DNA from: Apostichopus japonicus
Taxonomy: Eukaryota > Echinodermata > Holothuroidea > Aspidochirotida > Stichopodidae
Reading direction: 5' to 3'
DNA length: 64,000 bases
NCBI RefSeq assembly: GCF_037975245.1
Contig: NC_092579.1
Span: forward strand, 29,781,666 to 29,845,665
Shown piece after piece: positions 33,101 through 63,960 of this stretch. The notes beneath the pieces are model-generated. The model made no database searches. It was not told the DNA's origin and was given only the letters and a program-made list of their open reading frames with translations. The position numbers and the translations under genes are program-made. Numbering within the stretch: the stretch's first letter is position 1; every line of letters starts with the position of its first letter.

Positions 33101-34085
33101 GAGTGAACATGTTATTAACAAAGGGTGTGTTCTAAGCAGAGTTAAAGAGATCTGTGCAATAGTTAAACCAATTAATGGCAAGCATATCACTTAATGATTG
33201 TAGTAGTTAACACAAGTTGACCACCGGTGGCCATTTAGTCAATACTGCTTTCTGTAGGTTGTGTGGAGGTCACCCATGTTATTAATCTACAGGAGTGAAT
33301 CTCTAGGAGTGAACATGTTATTAACAAAGGGGTGTGTTCTAAGCAGAGTTAAAGAGATCTGTGCAATAGTTAAACCAATTAATGGCAAGCATATCACTTA
33401 ATGATTGTAGTAGTTAACACAAGTTGACCACCGGTGGCCATTTAGTCAATACTGCTTTCTGTAGGTTGTGTGGAGGTCACCCATGTTATTAATCTACAGG
33501 AGTGAATCTCCAGGAGTGAACATGTTTATTAACAAAGGGTGTGTTCTAAGCAGAGTTAAAGAGATCTGTGCAATAGTTAAACCAATTAATGGCAAGCATA
33601 TCACTTAATGATTGTAGTAGTTAACACAAGTTGACCACCGGTGGCCATTCAGTCAATACTGCTTTCTGTAGGTTGTGTGGAGGTCAACCATGTTATTAAT
33701 CTACAGGAGTGAATCTCTAGGAGTGAACATGATATTAACAAAGGGTGTGTTCTAAGCAGAATTAAGGAGATCTGTTCAATAGTTAAACCAGTTAGTGGCA
33801 AGCATATCACTTAATTATTGTAGTAGTTATTAACACAAGTTGACCACCGGTCAGGTTGTGTGGAGGTCACCCATGTTATTAATCTACAGGAGTGAATCTC
33901 CAGGAGTGAACATGTTTATTAACAAAGGGTGTGTTCTAAGCAGAGTTAAAGAGACTGTGCAATAGTTAAACCAATTAGTGGCAAGCATATCACTTAATTA
34001 TTGTAGTAGTTAACACAAGTTGACCACCGGTGGCCATTTAGTCAATACTGCTTTCTGTAGGTTTTGTGGAGGTCAACCATGTTAT
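33101..34085. repeat. 207-bp satellite, five tandem copies
   Basis: Units begin GAGTGAACATG at 33101, 33307, 33514, 33721 and 33904. Copy four is shortened by about 24 bp next to ACCACCGGT. Each unit carries the palindrome CCACCGGTGG and is nearly identical to its neighbours, which indicates recent homogenisation. Confidence 0.92.
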
Positions 34086-37000
34086 TGGTCTACTTTGCAT
34101 TCAACTTCTTTAATACCCTCGTTATGACTTTTCCTTCTGTAGATACTGGTTTAATATCAACCATGAAATATGAAATTGAAAGCATCACTTCAGTAAATCC
34201 ATTAACTTTATAATATCAAGTAATATCCAGGGGTCGCAGCTGCTCAGATATGATATATACTTAGAGAGAGCAAGCGTGTTCCATTCTGTAATGATAAACG
34301 CTTCATTATTCCTTTTGTTCCTGGTAAGGGGTTTAATAAGTTCCACACGATATAAATAATCCAACAATTTTAAAGCATTAACACAGGAATAAGCTTGCGA
34401 CAGGAATAACACAGTGGTCCAGTGCGTATAAAGCCATATATACTATTAATTATACAGTGACAAAAGTACTGGGAAAACAGATTTCCTAACCATGTTACAA
34501 GATTGACAAGAGTGTATGTGCTTAGCATCTTCCTCCCAGCTGATGTACATGTTTTTGTTCATGATTATCACTGTAAATATCATTTATTGTTTTCATTTTC
34601 CTTGTAAAAGATGACAACAAATGTTTACCTCACAGAGAGTATAAAAACAACTGTCAGAAAAGCGTCTACTGCAAACCCATTAATATTTAGCATTATCTGC
34701 AAGTTTGTAAATCAATGATGACAACATGGTTAAAATCATTTATTTAACTTATGGACAATATTACACTCTGACACCAATCAGCAATCATTACCACAGAATG
34801 AGTTACTCATCAATTTCATAACGCTATTTTGGTGAACATAAGAACGGCTTGTGTATGCAAACATGTCTACATATTTACATTGTTAAGCCTACATCTAATT
34901 TAGGCTAGCCAAACTTCACAAAACTAGGTCTCCATACTATCAGTTACACTATAGACTCAAGTAACCCACAAATCTTGGGGACTATGGGGAGATTAGTTTG
35001 ATTCGTCATTCACAAGGCGGTTGCTTGATTCAACGATCTATTCACTTTCTCTGAGTTTCAGCAGACATGTGTATATATTAACTAAGTATCTTCTATCTTA
35101 CCACAAACAAAAATCTCAAGGAGACCGTTCTTGATTCATCCGTTTTGAAAGAACATTGATTCAACAATCTTTTTAGGTATTACACAGTAAGTCAATTGGC
35201 CTTTTCCATTGAGTTAACTGTACGCACAGAAATCACAAAGGCTAACAGCCCATTGACTTGGTCGCATGAAATCAGACTTGCTTAAGTCGATTTAAGTTAC
35301 AGCATCCAGTTATGAAGTGAGGGGGAATGTTAATAAGGAGCCCGCCCCCTTGGTAGAAGTAGTAACCTCCACTTTGGAAAATATATCAGTCAACAGTTAG
35401 TTGGAACAAAGTAGTGCTGTACGTATCATGTCATACAGCACATACCATGTAAGAAAAGGGGGGTATACTAACCGTATCACTTTAACTGAGCTCAACAGAA
35501 GGCTGGCAATACAACCGATTGATACAGAAATAAACAATGGGTCTTGTGGAAGTTGCTTGTGGAACTACTAAAAATTACCAAATATTATATTGTTTCATCA
35601 CTTCTTAATCTCTCATGAGCAAAAAGAAAAACTGTAATCCAACCAAAGTAGCTCACAAAATTTCAAATGGAAAGAGTAACGCACAAAGTCGCTGAAAATA
35701 TGTGAAAAGTTTGAAAACAACTGGAACTCCATAATCTTAAACACAGTAATGTGTATGAGCCAAAAATGATTGATTGCATAGTTAAGACCTTTAAACTTGA
35801 AATTACTATCAGTTGTAACTATATATAGGATAAGGTCAAAATTGGGTCACAACTACAAATTTCCCTGTATCCAGGATCAAAATGCAGAGACCTTTTGACT
35901 ATCTCTGAAAATTACTGGGAATGAAAGTGAAACGTATGATTAAGACACACACTGACACAGAATTTGTCCGATTTTACCCTTTAATTAACTGTACAAATTT
36001 ATCACAGCATTTCCTGGTCAAAAAGTGTGGAATCTTCAGAACACAGGTTCATACAGGATTACATCTGTGACATGAACTCCACTGAAAATGTAAAATAAAA
36101 TATGTGAACTTGTCCCAAGACACAGAATTTTCCCAATTATCTTTATACAGTATCTGTATTATTCTTTGAGTTGGACTAGACTCTCACATTTGCCACGAAC
36201 AGTAAACAAACACTTTCTCAACTCATTTTGTCACACATCATGCAACCCATTTTCATATGTTTTACACAAAATATGTTTGTGAAAAGATGTGATACTACCT
36301 TTTAGTTTCAAAACACAGTTATTTTGCCAGACATGCTCATGCATGCTTTTGCTTAGTACTTTATACATGTGCACCCCAATTGTACAATTATACTGTAATA
36401 ACAGGATGCCACAGGTCTTTTGGTATAAATCTCGGCTGGTGCATGCAACCACAACATTTTTATTGTCTCTCCAAAACTTAATTACCACCACTCTTAATGA
36501 GTCTACCAAGTTTTCAAGACATCATGATAAACTGTAAGTGCCACAGTTTTACAACATTTGAAATTTACACAGCTATAATACAGATACAACACAAAATATT
36601 TGCAAAACGATTATATCTCAGAAATTACATGATGGTTGCATATGCTTGGTACAACCCAATGACACTGGGGTAGAGCCTGTGAACTAAATTACTCATGGGT
36701 GTATATTATACTGAAACAACAATACCACAAGATATATACTAATATGCTGTGTTTGAGTAAAAAAAAAACTAAAAAAAAATACAAACCCAGAAAAGTAGAC
36801 AATGCCACAACTACACTATTTCCAACCATCATTCCAATCAATTAAACAGTTGGCAAATGTCTGACCAATCATAGCTTGCAATATCAAAAATATGCTTCCA
36901 TGTTATCAGAACTGCACACATCTGGATGTTGGCAAGATATTAACACTCATGTCTACAACAAGTATTTAAGTGAATTCCAGCATCATTGGAATTGTCATGG

Positions 37001-37282
37001 CTCAATATATAATCTTCCTTGTTACATGACATACTATATGGCATATTAATATTATATACCAGGCTGAGGTATTTATGTCACTGATATGCTGTAGGCTATA
37101 CCAATATGCCATGTTCTTTTCCCATTAATTCCTGTCTATGTTGTAGAGTATATCAATATCCTCAGCTTCAGTAGATGGACATGTTGGCTAAATTTTTAAG
37201 GTTAATCCATACTGCTCTTCCCATAACAGATGAGAGCATAAATGCATCGAGTATCATTATCTGTGTAAGAGTTACTTGCCAT
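34086..37282. other. Gene-free stretch
   Basis: AT-rich unique-looking sequence. ORFs here are short, lack ATG starts or recognisable motifs, and have no paralogues in the window. I see no RNA gene or transposon end. Confidence 0.55.
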
Positions 37283-37395
37283 TCAGCCAGTGAAGAAGAT
37301 CCTGCTAGGATCGAAAGGTCAGGCCCACTTACTTTTACGCATTCCCTTACACAGACTCTTAAGCAGTTTGCTAACAGATTTTAGTTTTATTTTAG
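37283..37395 (+). repeat. Dispersed repeat with hammerhead-like core, copy 1
   Basis: TGAAGAAGATCCTGCTAGG followed by ATCGAAAGGTCAGGCCC, then a tail ACTTACTTTTACGCATTC..AAGCAGTTTGCTAACAG. The same arrangement recurs at 54750, 57836, 58084 and 51841. It resembles the terminal hammerhead-like segments of Penelope-like elements. Confidence 0.6.
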
Positions 37396-38288
37396 TATCA
37401 TTATTTGTAATTTTCAGCATTTTCCCATAGAGTGCATTTTAATAACTTCATTAACAAATATCATCAAGCTGTCATTTCAACCAAATGCAGAAAATCTGAA
37501 ATGTGAAAAAAAATGCACAATTAACCCGCTTTATCAAACATACAAAATACAATGCTTTTTTGCCTCTATACTGGTAAGCAAAGCTTAATGGTTGTTTCAT
37601 TAGCAAAATTGCAATGACATATTTGGTGGTACATTTACAGAAACTGTAGGAACTGGTCACTGAAGACAAGCTCCAGTTGTGGTAAACTACAGGATGGAAG
37701 ATTATATTATCAAAGTATTGCTTAACATCTGGTCACAAAAGACTTGATTTCTAGATCTCCCTCTGGCTTCCAATCCGAAACAGTTACCCAGTGGTAACAA
37801 AATCCAAAGCGAGAATTGGAATATGCCACCCGAGGTGGCAAGTAAAGTTATGAGCCATTTGTCTCCATGAACAGGCACACATTTCTGCCGAGGATTGTAC
37901 AACGAATTATACTTTACAATTTATACGTATAACATAGCAAACAAGCTATAGAATTAAACTAAGATGTGTTATACTGTTTCTTACTAATGTTCACTTTGCA
38001 AAAGAGTGTTTTTGGCTTACTGCCATCTGCATTTATCATTCTGGATTGAGATGAACAATCGAATAAAATTTTACACAACGTGTTTCAAACAATTTTACAA
38101 CGAACGTGCACCTCCGGACCGTGGCATTTTGTACATTTTATCACGATTTTATCCAAATCATTTTTACCATCAAAACCCAGCAAACTAACAAAATGAAAAA
38201 GACAAAGTCTCATCTACGGTGTGCTTTGCATGTTTTGCTTTGCAAATTAGCCAAACAAGTTTGGTTTTGTTGAAATTTTTACATCGTT
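37396..38288. other. Gene-free stretch
   Basis: No supportable gene. A 66-residue minus-strand frame (37702-37902) has no recognisable motif. Confidence 0.5.
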
Positions 38289-38810
38289 TTACAAAGTTTT
38301 CAAAGGGTCTCGCGGAGTGCAGACTACCTCTTCTCCAGTTCTGGAATAAACTGCCAACCATTTCTGATATTTCGTCTCCTTCGTCCTCTTTCGTCTCACC
38401 CGGATTCGACGGACTAATTTTCTCGCCGGTCTCGAGGCTTTGACACAAACATATGCGATCAGACAAACGCTGAACAATATCAGAAAGAGGCCATGTGTGG
38501 CATCAAAAAAGTTGTTAATTCTGTCAAGAAAACCTGGAGTGGTACTAGGAGTAATGGTAGTAGTAGTAGTAAGAGTAGTAGTAGTAGGAGTAGTAGTATT
38601 AGTAGTAGCTGTAGTATTTACAGTAGCAAAAGTAGTATTAAAACCAGGGATACCATCATTAGATGGGCTTGTAGTATCCATTGCTGTTGTTGTGTCAGAC
38701 GTGTTATCAGTGGACTGCCCTTCTGCTTTGCTTGATACACATACCACTACTAGTATGACAGTGACTATGAAAGACATCTTCCGCGAAAGGGTGATCCTTA
38801 AACCCATCAT
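38289..38810 (-). CDS. Mucin-like small type I membrane protein with the family tail motif
   Basis: Intronless, 173 residues. ATGATGG at 38810-38804 in a good GCC-ATG context is chosen as start; the longer upstream frame begins only at GTG. A signal peptide (about 1-32, MSFIVTVILVVVCVSS) is followed by a Ser/Thr-rich, N- and O-glycosylatable stretch encoded by an imperfect (AGT)n-type repeat. Next come FLDRINNFFDATHG, a TM helix (about 105-123), a very basic run (RRIRVRRKR) and KYQKWLAVYSRTGEEV near the C-terminus. No LRR is present. The tail motif aligns with YDKWLAVYT of families A and B, so it probably shares an adaptor or trafficking signal with them. It may be a stalk-only relative or decoy. 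Partner and function unknown. Confidence 0.78.
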   Translation of the reverse strand: MMGLRITLSRKMSFIVTVILVVVCVSSKAEGQSTDNTSDTTTAMDTTSPSNDGIPGFNTTFATVNTTATTNTTTPTTTTLTTTTTITPSTTPGFLDRINNFFDATHGLFLILFSVCLIAYVCVKASRPARKLVRRIRVRRKRTKETKYQKWLAVYSRTGEEVVCTPRDPLKTL

Positions 38811-39847
38811 GGCCGTCTTTAATGTCGCATATCCTTCAATATTCAAGAAACAAATCACTGTACTGTGATATAAACAGAATTCTTTCTACGAACATCAACT
38901 TCTCTGTTGTCTCCCACCACTATCACTGTGTCGCTAACTGACTTTTCTATCTAGTTATTCCTGATAATAATTGTAATAAGCACAGTCACTGTTCAGGACC
39001 CACATGGTTCATCTCTTTATCATGTTTAAATAAAGCCGATCAACGATGTTAGCAAAGGGCAAGCTCAATCTCATTTCGTCTCGTTTTTTGTTGTTAGTGA
39101 TTTTGTTTTGTCAACAAAACATAACAATTGCTCTACATGTCCTATTGATAGAGTAAGGCAGAAATCCTGCAGAGAAGTCCAATGTTAGATAACATAAACA
39201 AAATCCCTATCAAAACCTTTGCAGATGAAGGTACACACGTACGAGTTCCACGGAAACAATTCACCTTGTGTTTTCACTTTCCAGTGAAAATCCACAGTTC
39301 GTTTAGACGAGGAGATTACTACGACGCAGGTATTAATAATATCAATGACCTTGACGAATAGCGAGAAATAAATACTGCAAGAGACAGACGATGATGATGG
39401 CCGACCAGGATTATGATGAAGACTAAATCACTGACATGAATAGTTATACTAAACTATACAAACAAACACATAAGGTGTCCTGTATTGCTGTAAGCAAACA
39501 TTTTGCTTTGCCAACATAATCAACACTCGGCCTATATACCGTTGTATACCGCTCAAGCAATAATGCTGAACTACACATGGCAATGAACTGCAATGAGAAT
39601 ATCTAGTACGTCTGGCACCCCCCGGCTAATAAATAACAATGTGCTTACACTTTCACAACATAATTGCTTTATTCTCTTTTCTCTCTTTCTTTACCTTTTT
39701 AGGCCATGCATTCTAATTAGTTTATTAACAACGACCAATTATAAATTTCTAACTGCTTCGGGAAAAAGACTTTCGATTGGAGATTCATCAATATTAAAGG
39801 GAAAAAAACATGAAACCTATTTGACATACAGTCCACAGTCCCAGTAG
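38811..39847. other. Gene-free stretch upstream of the mucin-like gene
   Basis: Presumed promoter side of the minus-strand gene. No TATA/PRDI pair like that of family B was seen. No other gene is supported. Confidence 0.5.
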
Positions 39848-40424
39848 GGTAATGTAACTCTTTTTTTTCTTCCATTTTCTAAAGACCCTTTGTCTTGGGT
39901 GTTTCATACTATTTAGTTTATATAGGTATCAATTCCAAGAAATCTCCTTTTCAGAGATGTATTTCTCTCCCACTGGTCCCCTACACAAATTGTATTAACT
40001 CCCAATATTCCCAATAGTATTAATCTATTACAGAAAACTGATAATTGAATGTTCCAAGATAATATGATCGATGTTAGAACCAGATCACAGGAGAGGCTCT
40101 TTAAAACCTTTTCAAAATATCCAGGAATACATGACCTTGCTGTAACATTACATTTTTTTTTCCCTTCAATTTTCTATGACCCTTTGTCTTGTGTGTTTCA
40201 TACTATTTTGCTATTACGGGTATGAATTCCAAGAAATCTTGAAATCTCCTTTAGAGATGTATTTCTCCCCCCCCCCCCAATTGTATGAACTCTCCCCCCC
40301 CTCAACATTATCAGCAATTAAATATAACTAGTCATTAAATATTCAAAGATAAAATGCTAAATGCTGAAACCAAATCACGAGAGAGGCTCTTTAAACCCTT
40401 TTCAAAATATCCAGGAAATGCATG
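39848..40424. repeat. Two-copy tandem duplication (~290 bp)
   Basis: GACCCTTTGTCTTG occurs at 39884 and 40178, and GAGAGGCTCTTTAAA at 40091 and 40381. Intervening blocks (GTTTCATACTATTT, AATTCCAAGAAATCT, AGAGATGTATTTCTC) are collinear. Copies are diverged by poly-C and poly-T changes. TA repeats follow at 40430-40460. Confidence 0.8.
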
Positions 40425-42032
40425 CATGCATATATATATATACAGTATATATATATATATTTATGTTTATTTATATGCATACTCAACTATATGAGAGTCT
40501 TTGGTTTCTCATTATATTATCTATTGTACTGCTTTTCATTAATACAATAGAACTATTAGAATGGAAGCACAATGACACCTGTCATCGTGAATGGATTTCC
40601 AAGTGTCCAGCACATAGTACTTGTTATTTCATCAAATTTTAACTACCATAACAGTCACAATTTTCACCTAATACATAACTTTGGCTCATTCCCGAATCGT
40701 ACCTTTGAACCTTTACAATTTAAAGACTTGTGCTTTCAAGTCATGAACAACAGAACTCTAGCTTACACATTGAGTTTTTATGACAAGCCACCAAACAGCT
40801 TTAAGCACATAATTATCTCAATACTTTAGAATCCACTCAGCAATTTATCTGTGAAATATTACTACACACATCTCTATATATAAGTCAAAGTGAAACACAT
40901 TTAGTGATGACCTAATTTAACACATTACTGTAGCTATTAATTGAATACTGAGTCAGCGCAGCCATTTTCACCTCCTCATCAATCATTTATTTCCAATTTC
41001 CATAAATATCATACCTAATTAATATTATTTAATTTTAATTTATAAATTCCAATTTCCAAAAATAACATACCTAATTAGTATTATTTAATTTCAATTTATA
41101 ACTTTACATTTATTCAATTTACTAGTTGAAGGATATAAATGTTTAAACTCATTGTCGCATTATTTTCTGTTATATTTCCGAAAAATGTTTGGCATTGAAC
41201 AAATGGACGAGAACAGTGTTTTTTACATGTTAATTTAAGACCAATCCAAACCTTTCACTTTCTTATTCAAACACTACAGAAGGCTCTACGATTTATAAAA
41301 TAATTTGTTATCTCCTCTTTCGTTTTTTATGTTATCACATCTAATTCCTAGAGTGAGTGAAATACAGCAAAGTTAACAAAGAAACAAAACCCTGAAAATG
41401 ATTTTCAGGTGCTGCTGTTCAGGGGAAACTCTCTGGGTTTTTTTTTTCCTAAGTACTTCTATGTAATTTCTGGAAATAGTTTGTTCAAAGTAGTACTTGT
41501 TCAATGAAACTCTGTGTCTAATCAGTCTTCTCAATTGTTTTTCTCTGTCGGCCTAAGTAGTTTCTTCTCTTAATTTTTGCACTGATTAATAGTAATTCTT
41601 ACTAATTACTTAATGAACTACTAAATACTCCAAACACTAAGAAAATAACTATGCAAATAAGGTAGCCCAGGCTACCATGACATACTGCTTTTGAATGGAA
41701 AAGTTTGTTAGTTCCCTATTTTGTGATTAAAAATCTTCCAAAATCTCTACTATCTGGACAGTTTTGCATGATGATGAATGAACATGCATCTAAGGAATTA
41801 ACATTAATCAGTAATAATTAACAATATTAGCTAACTTGGAGTAATGTTCAACTGCAATGTAGATGACGTTGCAATTTGTTTTAACTGCGACACACACAGT
41901 GTTTGTTTTCTACTGCTTCCATACTTCTCACTATGAGTACAATGGCCACACTGTAAATTCTGACAAAAAAATGCTTCTGACAGTTTTTTCTTTCCTTTTT
42001 GTCCAACGATGATAGATTGTCTGAAGTAGTGT
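40425..42032. other. Gene-free stretch with a short local duplication
   Basis: About 40993-41102 holds two ~55-bp copies of an AATTTCCA.AAAT..CATACCTAATTA segment. Otherwise nothing is recognised. Confidence 0.55.
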
Positions 42033-42230
42033 AATTACTGTACGGTACTATATGGTTTTGAATGTACTGTACTGTACGGTAATATATGATACTGTAATGT
42101 TATGTACTGTCCAATACGGTACTGTACTGTACGGTAATAAATGGTACCGTACTGTATGGTACTGTAACATTATACGGTACTGTACTGTAATGTACTATAC
42201 AATAAGGTACAGCACGGTACGGAAGGTAAA
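42033..42230. repeat. Imperfect GTACT/ACTGTACGGTA minisatellite
   Basis: Dense, irregular TACTGTAC, CGGTACTG and TATGGTAC words, self-complementary in many registers. The reading frame across it is a by-product. Confidence 0.75.
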
Positions 42231-42829
42231 ATACAAATTCAATATATCTTTCTTTCACTCTACTCATCTAGATACTAGCTTAACCCCTTGAATGACAACA
42301 ACAAAAGGTGACCTAATTATTACATGCAAATTAGTCCAGGCTTAGGTTATGCAAGCCATTAAATGTGTCAATCTATTATTCTACATTACTCCTTTTATTG
42401 TTTGTGTATTAAGGAAACATTATATTCGCAGCCATTGAAGGTGAAACTGAAAGAAAGGCTATTTATAACAAGTTCAATTGGCTTGTTTTACTTCCTTTTA
42501 AAGGAGGCTTTTGATTTCCACACGATTACACAAAATATCTATTTGTGATAATTTTGCAAGATTCCCAGTTTCCGAACATTTCAATCTTCATAGACATTCT
42601 CTGAAAAACATAAAATGTATTTTAATTGCCTCGAACTTCAAATCCGCTACTGAAGGTAAACGCACCATTAGTCAACTACTGATAACTGAAACATTGTACT
42701 GCTTTACAGAGGAGTGAGGGATCATGTCACTTAAATACCACACTGCATCAACATTGCATTACAATTATGTATGAAATGCAACACTAAGACTACACCATGC
42801 ACAGGTGTGTATACAGGGTTACAGCTTCT

Positions 42830-43210
42830 ATTATACAACACCTAATTATATTCCTGCCATTTGATTGGTCAATTGCTCGTCGATTGCATGCAAAATCTGC
42901 TCCATTGCACTCTATGAAATAGAACCATGTGTTATACTTTTTTGATAGCACTTTTTTCAATGGTAAGAGAGCAGAGAAACCTGTCTGTTCAAAACAATCT
43001 GTTGTATGAGTGCATTTTACATCCAATTATATCCAAATTTGAAAGTGTTGTATAAAACAAATAATGGTTTCCATTCGTGCAATAGTGCAAATATTTCATT
43101 CGTTGAAAGATGTAATTTGTTCCATTCAACTCGGCCGCGCCTCGTTGAATGGAGCAAATTACATCTTCCAACTCATGAAATATTTGCACTATTGCACTCA
43201 TAACCATTCG
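42830..43210. mobile_element. Foldback/MITE-like palindrome
   Basis: Arms of about 54 bp at 43077-43130 and 43144-43197 are inverted copies with few mismatches, around a 13-bp GC-rich centre (TCGGCCGCGCCTC). GTGCAATAGTGCAAATATTT at the left mirrors AAATATTTGCACTATTGCAC at the right. A further inverted pair, TTATACAACAC (near 42833) and GTGTTGTATAAA (near 43046), may mark an adjacent element. No ORF of its own. Confidence 0.65.
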
Positions 43211-44615
43211 CTCCGATACAGCTGTACAGCTTTCATTGCACATGGGGTGTCTATTGTCTCTCTAAATATCAGATGCACTACACTGTAGCTACTGTACTGA
43301 TATCAAAACACATTGCAGAACAGTCTGTGGTAGCCACTGTTCCCTATCTTGAATTCAATTTTGTTTTACTCTCTTTAAAAGTGATGAGGCAACTACTGAA
43401 TAAAGCTCACTTATTACAGCTATTAAAAATGCAGAATCATCCAACGCTAAATGAAATACATTATTTCCCTCTTCAACAGGAAAGAACATTTCACTTCCTT
43501 CTCAGTTTCCTCTACTTTGTTTTTTTTAAATTTTTAGAAATTGCCAATTGACAAAATAACACTTGAAAACTGAGTTTCGATTGGCAAATCACAACTGGAT
43601 GGAAAATATAACAAAGAGGTTGCTGAACATTGATTTATGGGAAATGTTTTTATTCTTCGAATATATTGAATAAGACTATTTTAAACAGTTCCTTTAACAC
43701 CAAAGTCAATTTTTTCCAGTCGGCTACAACTAGTTCATGAATACAAAACAGTAACATGCGAAATTATCCATGGGGCCAACTAAGAACAAAGATAACTCAA
43801 ATGTTTTACACTTACACTTTTGAACTACATTAGTACGTCAAGCTGTCGGTTAGATGTAATTTTCTATAAAAGCAGGAATGATGTGTACATAAAAGTAATG
43901 ATCAGCACAGAGTAAGTAACAATGCTTAATTATCTGTTAATTCTACTGACGCAAATTTAATATTTTTTTTGTGAGATTTCTTTACAACTCCAAGAGGAAT
44001 GAAAAGAAATGCTTAATACTGTATTCCTCAGCATCTTGACTACTTTGCCTTGTTCTTTGCTGATGGAAAAACCCATCTATCACAGAACTCTGCAATAAAC
44101 TAGACTGAAACATTTACAACAAGTCTTATGAAGTTACTACAAGAATATCTATAACCTCTCAGAATTTAAGATCTTTCTAGATATTTACAAGATTTTCTAG
44201 AATAAAAAACAGCAAAATGTATATTAATCTATAATACAGGCTTTACTGAAGGCCCAACAGTACTGAAAATAATGTTTCAGTGTATTATGTAACAGTCTCT
44301 ACATTGCTGTCATAGTAAACTATGTGAAAACTAATCACATACTCCATGTGAGAATATAAGTTTATTGTGTATATGATACTTTAAAGCCTGACAGATTTCT
44401 ATATGACTCACATGTACAAAGGGGATTTAGAGCTTAATATCAAAAGTCTGAGATAAAACTGGTAAGTCACTTTTAAGGCTACTCTGAGGTTTAAAGTCTA
44501 CATAAAGAGTGTTTTCTGCTAACCTGATTAAAATATATGACCAATGCAAAAAAAATTGAGCTAACCTTAAACTACTGATTTAAAACGGTTACTGATAGCA
44601 ACCAGATAGATCAGG
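43211..44615. other. Gene-free stretch
   Basis: No supportable gene, RNA or transposon end was seen. No VPS35L exon was found here. Confidence 0.5.
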
Positions 44616-44618
44616 ACA

Positions 44619-44883
44619 CAAACCGTGTTTTGGTCATCATATCGGAACGAAACCGTGTTTTGGTCATCATATCGGAACGAAACCGTGTTTCGGTCATCAT
44701 ATCGGAACGAAACCATGTTTAGGTCATCATATCGGGACGAAACCGTGTTTCGGTCATCATATCAGGACGAAACGTGTTTCGGTCATCATATCGGGACGAA
44801 ACCGTGTTTCAGTCATCTTATCGGGACGAAACGTGTTTCGGTCATCATATCGGGACAAAACCGTTTTCCGGTCATCTTATCTT
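44619..44883. repeat. 30-bp minisatellite, about nine units
   Basis: The unit is AACCGTGTTTYGGTCATCAT followed by ATCGGRACGA. The first units are exactly 30 bp and so encode a decapeptide repeat in the plus frame (ETVFRSSYRN-like). Later units carry one-base deletions that shift the frame. No start context or conserved flank supports translation. Confidence 0.85.
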
Positions 44884-45544
44884 TCCGATCTGACTTGATC
44901 ATACGGTTTCTCTTTCTTCTTTCTTCTGTGCGAGAGAAGTGAATCTCTTTCATCTCGTAATCGACAACGCCCGCTCAGAATAGTTTTGCATTCACGGAAA
45001 CCGATCGTTAAGTCATGCGTCTGTCTCTCGTATCAAGCGACGCTTGTAACGTTTCTTTTGTGCATTGATTGCAAATTTGAATTAATCAAGTGCAGTTTTT
45101 GTGACAAAAGCAAGCATTGCATTTAAGTGCAGAAAACTGAGCAAAATGTTAAAAAATATGCAAAATCATCTTCTTTAATGCAACAGTGACAGAAAATTAT
45201 TCTGTTCATGTGATGGCTGTTGAAACTGTCACATGACGTGGTAACAAAACTAGTTGGATACTGCACTGTTATTTCTGCTATCTAGATATGTTGGGGGTTG
45301 GGTTCCTACTTAGCTAAAGGTGGGGCAGAGGTGATGTTAGTTTCTTCTTCCAATCTGCAACTTATACAAAGTTTGACGACTAATAAAATCCAGGGAAACC
45401 TACCCACCCACTTGACCCACTCCTTTATCCAAACATTTTCTTTCTGTAAACAAATGCTCTGCACATCTGTTCTTCACATAGTATTTCATCATTTTGCAGT
45501 TTCTATGTGATGGCATGCAGACAAGATGAAGCATATCAACTTAC
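44884..45544. other. Gene-free stretch below VPS35L exon 18
   Basis: The next VPS35L exon would be expected downstream of exon 18 on the minus strand, that is in this direction, but no segment resembling the next part of the protein is visible. Confidence 0.5.

Positions 45545-63960
<18,416 letters not shown>

Noticed and set aside
33101-34085. CRISPR-like array
   Set aside because: Whole 207-bp units repeat without unique spacers, and the genome is animal.
38440-38868. Plus-strand frames antisense to the mucin-like gene
   Set aside because: They are Val- or Ser-rich shadows of the Thr-coding repeat. The minus frame has signal peptide, TM and the family tail motif.
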